Assembly (NCBI GenBank): GCA_000701945.1
Contig: KL370840.1
Span: 1,082,709 to 1,146,708 of the forward strand
Reading direction: 5' to 3'
From: Anaerotruncus sp. MC2020
GTDB taxonomy: Bacteria; Bacillota; Clostridia; Oscillospirales; Ruminococcaceae
Length of the DNA stretch: 64,000 nucleotides
Part shown: positions 58,511 to 64,000 of the stretch, piece by piece
How the letters are laid out: each line of letters opens with the position of its first letter
How positions within the stretch are numbered: the stretch's first letter is position 1
Notes under the pieces: generated by a model
What the model was told of the DNA's origin: nothing
Database searches by the model: none
What the model saw: the letters and a program-made list of their open reading frames with translations, nothing else
Made by a program: the position numbers and the translations under genes

Positions 58511-59332
58511 TTATGAATTATTTCTGAGCCACTCCGCGACGCCGTCCTCGGAGTTGGTGCCTATCACGATATCCGCCGCGTCCTTGAGCTCCTCCTTGGC
58601 GTTGCCGACCGCAATCTTCACGTCAGCCGCCTCGAACATACTCAGGTCGTTGAGGTTGTCGCCGAAAGCCACCACCTCGTCAAAGCCGTACCTCTCGCGC
58701 AGGAATCGGATACCGTTCGCCTTTGACGCCCTGTCCGAGAACACCTCGAGGTACCACTCGCCGTTGTAAACGTCGAGGTAGAACGCGTGACTGACGCCCT
58801 TGATATGCTCTATCTCGCATTTCAGCGGATACAGGTCGTCGTGCGGACCCGTCGTCGTGAAGTATACCGTGTCCGCGTTTGCGTAGTCTGCAAGCCGCGG
58901 CACCTGTACGAACGGCTTCTTGTACTCGTGCTTTCTGACCTCCGCGAAGCTCCGCATGACCTTCGTGGTCAGCTCGGAGTAGTAGCAGGTCAGCCATTCG
59001 CCGTCTATCCTGTACATGAAGCACCGTATGTTATGGCGCTCGAACGCGGCGAGCACCTCCGCAGAAGCCTCAGTCGGTATGAACTCGCTCTTTATGTAGC
59101 CTCCCGCCGCGATGTCGTATATGCTGACGCCGTTCATCAGCAGGCACGGCACATTCACATTCAGCGCCGAGGTTATCGGTATCGCCGAATATATGCTCCT
59201 CGCTGTGGCAAAGGTGAAATGCATACCCTTAGCGGTTAGGGAGTTGATGACAGCCGCAGTGTGCTCCGTTATCGCAGGAGCGGGACTCAGGAGAGTTCCG
59301 TCAAGGTCGGAAACATACAGCGTTTTCTTCAT
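58511..59332 (-). CDS. Cof-type HAD family hydrolase
   Basis: Haloacid dehalogenase-like phosphatase with a C2 cap, of 273 residues. Motif I is YVSDLDGTLLSP near the N terminus, motif II lies in TFATAR, and motif IV is VVAFGDNLNDLSMFEAA (about 223-239). The substrate is usually a sugar phosphate or cofactor intermediate and cannot be predicted. The start at 59332 gives seven-base spacing to GGAGG; the ATG three bases upstream is also possible. Confidence 0.92.
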   Translation of the reverse strand: MKKTLYVSDLDGTLLSPAPAITEHTAAVINSLTAKGMHFTFATARSIYSAIPITSALNVNVPCLLMNGVSIYDIAAGGYIKSEFIPTEASAEVLAAFERHNIRCFMYRIDGEWLTCYYSELTTKVMRSFAEVRKHEYKKPFVQVPRLADYANADTVYFTTTGPHDDLYPLKCEIEHIKGVSHAFYLDVYNGEWYLEVFSDRASKANGIRFLRERYGFDEVVAFGDNLNDLSMFEAADVKIAVGNAKEELKDAADIVIGTNSEDGVAEWLRNNS

Positions 59333-59563
59333 CATTTTACCTCCGCGCGCATAGATATTCATAATAAGATTATATCACACTTTTATTAAAAAATAAAGAA
59401 TTAAATGCTCCCGCATCCGAGATTCGTTATTATTCACGAATATTCCTGTCCATACATATATATACTGCACAAAGACAGCGAAGTCGTCCGCCTTGCACTG
59501 TTTACAAAATTGCCGCCGCAGATTCGTGCAAATCGTACAAAATAACAAATTTATCCCCGACTA

Positions 59564-59592
59564 TTGACTTGTATCACGGCATATCGTATAAT
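59564..59592 (+). promoter_or_regulatory. folT promoter
   Basis: TTGACT (59564-59569) and TATAAT (59587-59592) at exactly 17 bases. It lies just upstream of the riboswitch leader. Confidence 0.92.
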
Positions 59593-59620
59593 AGTATCGG
59601 TGAAGTGATTCACCGCAAGC

Positions 59621-59721
59621 TGAAGAGTAAAAGCGAGTTCGTTAAGTGCCTGTCGGACGGGGAGTTGCCGATAGGACGAAGGCGCAGTGCGCCGCGGTTC
59701 GCGCTTTGCATCCCGCTTCAT
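59621..59721 (+). ncRNA. Tetrahydrofolate (THF) riboswitch
   Basis: The order of conserved blocks matches the THF riboswitch: GAAGAGTA, GCGAGTTCGTTAAGTG, a short arm with TCGG...GGGGAGTTGCCGA, ACGAAGG, a GCG-rich arm, GGTTCGC and TTGCATCCCGCTTC. The closing pairing TGAAG (59621-59625) with CTTCA (59716-59720) and GCGA with TCGC are visible. It lies directly upstream of folT-folC, folate transport and retention genes, the usual targets. A perfect CGGTGAA-GTGA-TTCACCG hairpin (59598-59615) precedes it. Confidence 0.9.
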
Positions 59722-59743
59722 AGGACAACCTGTAAGAGGTACG

Positions 59744-59784
59744 CCTCCTTTTCTTGTCGTATGATGTGGAAAAGGAGGTTTTTT
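59744..59784 (+). terminator. Riboswitch terminator that also masks the folT ribosome binding site
   Basis: CCTCCTTTTC (59744-59753) and GAAAAGGAGG (59769-59778) form a perfect 10-base stem followed by TTTTTT (59779-59784) and directly by the folT ATG. The only Shine-Dalgarno, AAAGGAGG, is the right arm of the stem. An alternative fold pairing GACAA (59724-59728) with TTGTC (59754-59758) and GAGG with CCTC could release it. Confidence 0.88.
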
Positions 59785-60378
59785 ATGTATACTACAAAGC
59801 AAAACAACACAGCTGTCGGAAACATCAGACTTTTCGGCAATGTCCGCGTGCTCATCATCGCGGCTCTGCTCACGGCGCTCAGCGGCGCGGTCGGCAAGGT
59901 ATTCTCCATCGACGTCATGCCCTTCGCACGCATCGGCATCGAGAACCTGCCTATCGTTATGGCAGGCATATGGTTCGGTCCCTTCGTCGGCGGAGCGGTA
60001 GGTCTCGGCGCTGACCTGTTCGGCTGTCTGCTCAAGGGCTATCCGCCCAATCCCATGACCACGCTCGGATTTGTCAGCATAGGCGTGGTTTCGGGACTTG
60101 TGTCGATGTACCTGTTCAAGAGCAACAAGACCCTTGCTGTCGTTCTCGCTGACCTCGCAGGACATATCGTCGGCTCAATGGTCATCAAGACTATCGGTCT
60201 GTATTTCCTGTTCGGCGGAGCATACCCCATCGCGGTCATGTTCATGTGGCGTATACCTCTGTATATCGGCATTGTTGCCGTTGAATCGGCTGTGATTATC
60301 CTGCTGATGAAGAACAAGGCGTTCTCGGAGCAGATAGACAGGATGTGCAATTATGGCAAACAGCGAAGAAGCAATTGA
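59785..60378 (+). CDS. folT: Folate ECF transporter S component FolT
   Basis: Membrane substrate-binding subunit of an energy-coupling factor folate importer. The 197 residues have about six membrane segments; VLIIAALLTALSGAVGKVFSID and IGIENLPIVMAGIWFGPFVGGAVG, then DLFGCLLKGYPPNPMTTLGF, fit FolT. The ATG at 59785 immediately follows the riboswitch terminator, and AAAGGAGG gives six-base spacing. Longer in-frame starts lie inside the riboswitch and are rejected. It overlaps folC by 26 bases. The ECF energising genes are not in the window. Confidence 0.93.
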   Translation: MYTTKQNNTAVGNIRLFGNVRVLIIAALLTALSGAVGKVFSIDVMPFARIGIENLPIVMAGIWFGPFVGGAVGLGADLFGCLLKGYPPNPMTTLGFVSIGVVSGLVSMYLFKSNKTLAVVLADLAGHIVGSMVIKTIGLYFLFGGAYPIAVMFMWRIPLYIGIVAVESAVIILLMKNKAFSEQIDRMCNYGKQRRSN

Positions 60379-61633
60379 ATACCTGAAGGTCGCCGCGCAG
60401 AGAGGCAGTAAGCTCGGGCTCGAACGCATAACCGAGCTCTGCCGCCTGCTCGGCGACCCGCAGAATGAGACAAAGATAATACACGTCGCGGGAACTAACG
60501 GCAAGGGCTCGTTTTCAGCTATGCTCAGCCATATACTCCGCGCGGCAGGCTACATTGTCGGGACGTTCTCGTCCCCTGCCCTCACGGGCGTGACCGACAG
60601 CTTCCGCATAAACTGCCGCGAGATTTCGGAAAATGTGCTCGCGTGGGTGATGTGCGACGTTATCCCCGCGGCTGAGTCCATGGACGACAAGCCCACCGAG
60701 TTTGAGGTGCTCACCGCCGCGGCATATGAGCTCTTCCGCCGCGTTGACTGCAATGTCGCGATAGTCGAGTGCGGCATGGGCGGAGATACCGATTCCACGA
60801 ACGTTGTGGAGTCTCCCCTGCTGTCCGTCATCACAAACGTCGCCCTCGACCACACCGCCTTCCTCGGCGAGACGATACGCGACATAGCCCGCCACAAGGC
60901 TGGCATAATCAAGGAGGGGCGCCCCGTCCTCTACGGCGGCACCGACCTCGACGCGTTCGAGGTCATCACGGCGGCGGCTTTCGAGAAAAACGCTCCGCTC
61001 AGCGTCACCGACCAGATGCGCACGCTCGGCACGTCCACGGGCATAAACGGCACCGAGGTCGAGTTCGACGGCTTCGGCAAGGCACGCGTGCCGCTCATCG
61101 GCACGTACCAGATATACAACATCGCGAATGTCCTCACCGCGGTGGAGCTCCTCCGCCGCGAGGGACTGGAAATATCCGACGACGCCGTGAGAAAGGGGCT
61201 CTCCGAGACCCGCTGGCACGGCAGATTCGAGCTCCTGCGCGAGGAGCCCGCCGTCATATTCGACGGCGCCCACAACCCCGACGGCATACGTCAGGCGGCG
61301 GCAAGCATACGCCACTGCTTCGGCGGCGGCAAGGTCGCGCTCCTGTGCGGAGTCATGGCGGACAAGGAGTACGGGCTCTACCCGTCCATTCTCGGACAGT
61401 ACGTCAGCCGCGCTTTCACAGTCAAGCCCGACAATCCGCGCGCGCTGGACAGCTCTGTGCTCGCGTATGAGTTCACACGCGCGGGGATAGACGCGTTCAG
61501 CTTCGACGACCTCGGCAAGGGCGTGAAGGCGGCATACAAGTACGCCAAGGAGAGCGGTCAGCCGCTCGTGGCGCTTGGCTCGCTGTATATGTATAAGGAG
61601 TTCTGCGAGGCACTCGCCGAAATCGCGGAGTAA
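60353..61633 (+). CDS. folC: Folylpolyglutamate/dihydrofolate synthase
   Basis: Mur ligase-like enzyme adding glutamates to folate, which traps imported folate in the cell. The 426 residues show HVAGTNGKGSFSAMLSHIL (P-loop, about 44-62), VECGMGGDTDSTNVV, NVALDHTAFLG, KAGIIKEGRP, the Mur-type FDGAHNPDG (about 302-310). The start overlaps folT by 26 bases. Joint control with folT by the THF riboswitch makes import and glutamylation one regulated unit. Confidence 0.96.
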   Translation: MANSEEAIEYLKVAAQRGSKLGLERITELCRLLGDPQNETKIIHVAGTNGKGSFSAMLSHILRAAGYIVGTFSSPALTGVTDSFRINCREISENVLAWVMCDVIPAAESMDDKPTEFEVLTAAAYELFRRVDCNVAIVECGMGGDTDSTNVVESPLLSVITNVALDHTAFLGETIRDIARHKAGIIKEGRPVLYGGTDLDAFEVITAAAFEKNAPLSVTDQMRTLGTSTGINGTEVEFDGFGKARVPLIGTYQIYNIANVLTAVELLRREGLEISDDAVRKGLSETRWHGRFELLREEPAVIFDGAHNPDGIRQAAASIRHCFGGGKVALLCGVMADKEYGLYPSILGQYVSRAFTVKPDNPRALDSSVLAYEFTRAGIDAFSFDDLGKGVKAAYKYAKESGQPLVALGSLYMYKEFCEALAEIAE

Positions 61634-61666
61634 ATGCAAAATAATTGCAAATTATCGGCTGTTTTG

Positions 61667-61695
61667 TTTACAAATGCCGAATTATATGGTATCAT
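61667..61695 (+). promoter_or_regulatory. Promoter of the GH25 gene
   Basis: TTTACA (61667-61672) and TATCAT (61690-61695) at 17-base spacing, 28 bases upstream of the ATG. Confidence 0.75.
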
Positions 61696-61722
61696 ATAAT
61701 AAAAAAAGACTTGGAGGACAAA

Positions 61723-62709
61723 ATGGCTTCGGCAAACAGAAAAATTTCGCTTTTCAAGGTCGCGGCGCTCCTTGAGGCGATGATAATACTCCTGATGGCG
61801 ATGGTTTTCGTCGGCTTCATATTCATTCACGGCAGAAAGGACGCAGTTCAGGCTGCCGAACAGGACCCCGAGGTCCGCACGCGCCCAATAATCGAAAAAG
61901 AGGAGACCTTCTACCAGCTCGACGGCAAGAAGATACTCATGCACGACGCCACTCTCGGCGAAGTCTTCGTGCCAGTATACAGCGACGTTCCCGTGTCCGA
62001 CATCGACACGGACAAGATAGTCACACGCAACGGTTACTCCTTCTATATGGACGGCGAGGAGGTAAGGTCGACCACTGGCATCGACATCTCCGAGCATCAG
62101 GGCGAGATTGACTGGGGACAGGTCAAAGGCGCGGGCATCGACTTCGCGATAATACGCGCGGGCTACCGTACCTACGGCGGCGGAGTCGTCACCATGGACG
62201 AGAGCTTCACCGACAACCTCGAAAAAGCTCACGCCGCGGGTATCGAAACAGGCGTGTACTTCTTCTCGCAGGCGACCACCACCGACGAGGCTATCGAGGA
62301 GGCAGATGCCGTTCTCGACGCTATATCGGGCTATGACATCACCTACCCCGTCGTATACGACTGGGAGCTCATCTTCGACGACCACGCCCGCACCGACGGC
62401 GTCAGCGTGGAGGCTCTCGCGGACTGCTGTGTCGCCTTCTGCGAGCGCGTCAAGTCGGCGGGCTATACTCCGATGATATATCAGAACAAGTCCACCGCCA
62501 TGCACAAGCTCGACCTCCCGCGGCTCAAGGACTACGGCTTCTGGCTCGCGGAGTACGGCGACAAGCCTACATATTACTACAAGTACGACATATGGCAGTA
62601 CTCGAGCGACGGCACTGTCCCAGGAATAAACGGCAGGGTCGACCTCAATATCTGCTTCCGCGACTACTCGCAGAAGAACGCTTCTGCTCCGATTGATGAA
62701 CTGACATGA
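61723..62709 (+). CDS. Membrane-anchored GH25 muramidase
   Basis: Cell wall lysozyme of 328 residues. One N-terminal membrane anchor (ALLEAMIILLMAMVFVGFIF, about 16-35), a linker domain (about 50-115), then GH25: GIDISEHQGEIDWGQVKGAGIDF (catalytic Asp), IIRAGYRTYGGG, YFFSQATTTDEAIEEA, VYDWEL (catalytic Asp/Glu), IYQNKS and IWQYSSDGTVPGINGRVDLN. It cleaves between MurNAc and GlcNAc. Start chosen for TTGGAGGACAAA. It follows folC and has its own promoter and terminator. Confidence 0.95.
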   Translation: MASANRKISLFKVAALLEAMIILLMAMVFVGFIFIHGRKDAVQAAEQDPEVRTRPIIEKEETFYQLDGKKILMHDATLGEVFVPVYSDVPVSDIDTDKIVTRNGYSFYMDGEEVRSTTGIDISEHQGEIDWGQVKGAGIDFAIIRAGYRTYGGGVVTMDESFTDNLEKAHAAGIETGVYFFSQATTTDEAIEEADAVLDAISGYDITYPVVYDWELIFDDHARTDGVSVEALADCCVAFCERVKSAGYTPMIYQNKSTAMHKLDLPRLKDYGFWLAEYGDKPTYYYKYDIWQYSSDGTVPGINGRVDLNICFRDYSQKNASAPIDELT

Positions 62710-62714
62710 AACAA

Positions 62715-62750
62715 GGGCGTGATAAAACAATTTATCACGCCCTCTTATTA
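62715..62750. terminator. Bidirectional terminator between convergent genes
   Basis: GGGCGTGATAAA (62715-62726) and TTTATCACGCCC (62731-62742) form a perfect 12-base stem around ACAA, followed by TCTTATTATT. Confidence 0.93.
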
Positions 62751-63167
62751 TTGTATCGCCTTGTCCTTGCCTGTACTGAGCATCAGCGCCGATGTCAGGA
62801 AGAGCATCCCTTCGATAAAGCTGTACATCGCCGCCATTCTTACGTGACTGTCCGAGATGAGCATACACACTCCCGCAAACAGCATATTCACGAGCAGTCC
62901 TCCGAACAGGAACAGACAGCTCGTCAGGAGCCCCTTCCTGCGTCCTGCTGTCATAAACAGCGCGAGCAGAGCAATGTCCGCCGCCTGCAATGCGAGCACC
63001 AGCACCGAGAATACCGCGTCAAAGCCGAAGGTGATGAGCGGTACCGTGTCATTGCCGCGCTCACGGGTCAGCAGCGAGACTATCAGCGAAGCTCCCGCGG
63101 GCAGCAGTGCGAGGAACATAAGCGCTCCGAGAGCCGCCCCCGCGTATCCGAGAAATCTGTTTTTCAT
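62748..63167 (-). CDS. Small four-helix membrane protein, unknown
   Basis: A 139-residue protein with four predicted membrane segments (GYAGAALGALMFLALLPAGASLIVSLL; FDAVFSVLVLALQAADIALLALFMTA; TSCLFLFGGLLVNMLFAGVCMLI; FIEGMLFLTSALML) and no recognised motif. AGGGGATGATACG precedes the ATG at 63167; 13 further upstream codons lack a site. It is divergent from the histidinol phosphatase gene, across a 25-base perfect palindrome. Confidence 0.75.
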   Translation of the reverse strand: MKNRFLGYAGAALGALMFLALLPAGASLIVSLLTRERGNDTVPLITFGFDAVFSVLVLALQAADIALLALFMTAGRRKGLLTSCLFLFGGLLVNMLFAGVCMLISDSHVRMAAMYSFIEGMLFLTSALMLSTGKDKAIQ

Positions 63168-63223
63168 CGTATCATCCCCTTTGTTTGTATTATACCCCCT
63201 TTTCACACAGTTTTAAAGATTGA

Positions 63224-63248
63224 AAATGTCACTATGAGAGTGACATTT
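63224..63248. promoter_or_regulatory. Perfect operator-like palindrome
   Basis: AAATGTCACT (63224-63233) and AGTGACATTT (63239-63248) form a perfect 10-base inverted repeat with spacer ATGAG, midway between two divergent genes. A partial extra half-site (TTGTCACTG) follows. It could equally be an RNA hairpin. Confidence 0.6.
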
Positions 63249-63283
63249 GTCACTGAAACTCAGCGGGGACGTGTGCTCCCCAC

Positions 63284-63312
63284 TTGATATCAGCGCCGAA
63301 ATATGCTATCAT
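63284..63312 (+). promoter_or_regulatory. Promoter of the histidinol phosphatase gene
   Basis: TTGATA (63284-63289) and TATCAT (63307-63312) at 17-base spacing, about 22 bases upstream of the ATG. Confidence 0.75.
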
Positions 63313-63333
63313 ATTAGTGAACGGAGGGATAAT

Positions 63334-64000
63334 ATGTTTGCTAATTACCACACTCACACTTTCCGCTGTCACCACGCAAAGGGCGAGGACAGGGAATTCG
63401 TCGAGGCTGCTATTGCAAGCGGCTTCAAGGTGCTCGGCTTTGCCGACCACTGTCCTTGGGTATACCCCTATGCCTATGTCTCGGACTGCCGCATGGAGCC
63501 GCGTGAGGTCGAGGGCTATTTCCGCTCACTGACCGCCCTCAGAAAAGAATATGCGGATGATATAAAAATATACATCGGCTTTGAAGCCGAATATATACCC
63601 GAGCTCATCGACGCGCAGGACAAGCTCCTTTCGGGCTATCCCACCGACTATATGATACTCGGTCAGCACTCCGTCGGCGCGGAGCCCTACCACCCGTATA
63701 CGGGCGTCCCCGACGACAGCGAGGCTGCTCTCGCAGCGTATGTGGACTCGTGCATCGCGGGCATGGAGACCGGCAGGTATGCCTACCTCGCCCACCCCGA
63801 CCTCTTCAATTTCACGGGCAGCCGCAAGGTCTATGACAGGGAGTTCACCCGCCTGTGCAGATACCTGAAGGAGCACGGTCAGCCCGTCGAGATAAACCTG
63901 CTTGGCGTGCGCGACGGCAGGAATTACACCTCCGAGCACTTTCTCGGAATCGCGCGCAAGGTCGGCTGCTCGGCTATAATCGGCTGCGACGCGCATACGC
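63334..64000 (+). CDS. PHP-domain histidinol phosphatase (partial, 3' end outside window)
   Basis: Metal-dependent phosphatase for histidinol phosphate, the HisJ/HisK type. The 222 visible codons show MFANYHTHTFRCHHAKG with the first metal-binding His residues, FADHCPWVYPY, IGFEAEYIPE, ILGQHSVG, YLAHPDLF, EINLLGVRDGR and finally GCDAHT with the last metal ligands. CGGAGGGATAAT precedes the ATG. The rest lies outside the window. Other PHP family members (for example phosphoesterases) cannot be fully excluded. Confidence 0.9.
   Translation, partial: MFANYHTHTFRCHHAKGEDREFVEAAIASGFKVLGFADHCPWVYPYAYVSDCRMEPREVEGYFRSLTALRKEYADDIKIYIGFEAEYIPELIDAQDKLLSGYPTDYMILGQHSVGAEPYHPYTGVPDDSEAALAAYVDSCIAGMETGRYAYLAHPDLFNFTGSRKVYDREFTRLCRYLKEHGQPVEINLLGVRDGRNYTSEHFLGIARKVGCSAIIGCDAHT

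Larger units (their letters stand above)
59333..59784. other. Intergenic region HAD-folT
   Basis: These 452 bases have no gene. They hold an AT-rich divergent region to about 59560, the folT promoter, a small hairpin (59598-59615), the tetrahydrofolate riboswitch (about 59621-59721) and its terminator (59744-59784). Confidence 0.7.

Noticed and set aside
59569..59784. N-terminal extension of folT to 59569
   Set aside because: These codons are the THF riboswitch and its terminator.
1..64000. tRNA, rRNA, prophage, transposase or plasmid genes
   Set aside because: None could be recognised by eye; a tRNAscan and HMM search would be needed to exclude a small tRNA.

Overview
The window looks like a chromosomal segment of a cellulolytic Ruminococcus (Oscillospiraceae, Clostridia), close to R. 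flavefaciens, R. albus or R. champanellensis; this is inferred from gene content, not from a database match. The supports are two large secreted GH9 cellulases ending in type I dockerins, a secreted protein with two cohesin-like modules and its own dockerin, a dockerin/Big_2 surface protein, Gram-positive promoters (repeated TTGACA-17-TATAAT) and GGAGG ribosome binding sites, an IspH-S1 fusion, class B sortases, and relatives of sporulation proteins (SpoIID domain, Cse60). Apparent GC content is a little above 50 percent, with AT-rich intergenic regions. No tRNA, rRNA, CRISPR array, phage or transposase gene was seen.

Layout. 1-3.6 kb: the start of the division/cell wall cluster on the minus strand (mraZ, rsmH, ftsL, and the 5' part of a class B penicillin-binding protein), with a strong promoter and TTTCACC repeats at mraZ. 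3.8-7.9 kb: a secreted SpoIID-domain protein whose halves are in permuted order, and two class B sortases. 8.3-11.2 kb: thiI, a 37-codon ORF and a cysteine desulfurase, separated by repeat DNA. 11.6-12.5 kb (plus strand): three tandem precursor peptides with nearly identical double-glycine leaders and unrelated cores. 12.6-15.1 kb: rpmG-secE-nusG-rplK-rplA, ended by a terminator with no rplJ-rplL after it. 15.1-22.2 kb: a YhfC-type intramembrane protease and the two GH9-dockerin enzymes. 22.2-35.9 kb (all minus): a zinc-ribbon membrane protein; cmk-GNAT-plsC-ispH/S1; a membrane protein; a BaiN-like flavoprotein; DUF3006 with a ComEC-like hydrolase; a YgiQ radical SAM protein; ftsK; tepA. 36-43.9 kb: the cohesin-like/dockerin protein, a DUF3343 plus cysteine desulfurase-like pair, a long structured leader followed by cdaA-cdaR, and the dockerin/Big_2 protein. 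43.9-48.6 kb: glgP, a lipoprotein and malQ (glycogen and maltodextrin turnover). 48.7-53.6 kb: small membrane protein, lipase, zinc-ribbon protein, ACT protein, Cse60, paaK. 53.7-58.3 kb: lipoprotein, iorB, two small genes, iorA. 58.5-64 kb: a HAD phosphatase, a tetrahydrofolate riboswitch ahead of folT-folC, a GH25 muramidase, a membrane protein and the start of a histidinol phosphatase.

How it works together. The cellulases, the cohesin-like protein and the Big_2 protein are plausible parts of a cellulosome and cell-surface system; the sortases could anchor such proteins, but no LPXTG substrate is present. glgP and malQ handle glucan stores. paaK with iorAB suggests activation and reductive carboxylation (or the reverse) of aryl acids, which fits the known dependence of rumen ruminococci on phenylacetate and phenylpropanoate. 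folT-folC import and retain folate under riboswitch control. cdaA-cdaR make and regulate c-di-AMP. Most attractive for follow-up are the double-glycine peptide trio, the structured RNA upstream of cdaA, the permuted SpoIID protein and several families of dispersed palindromic repeats.
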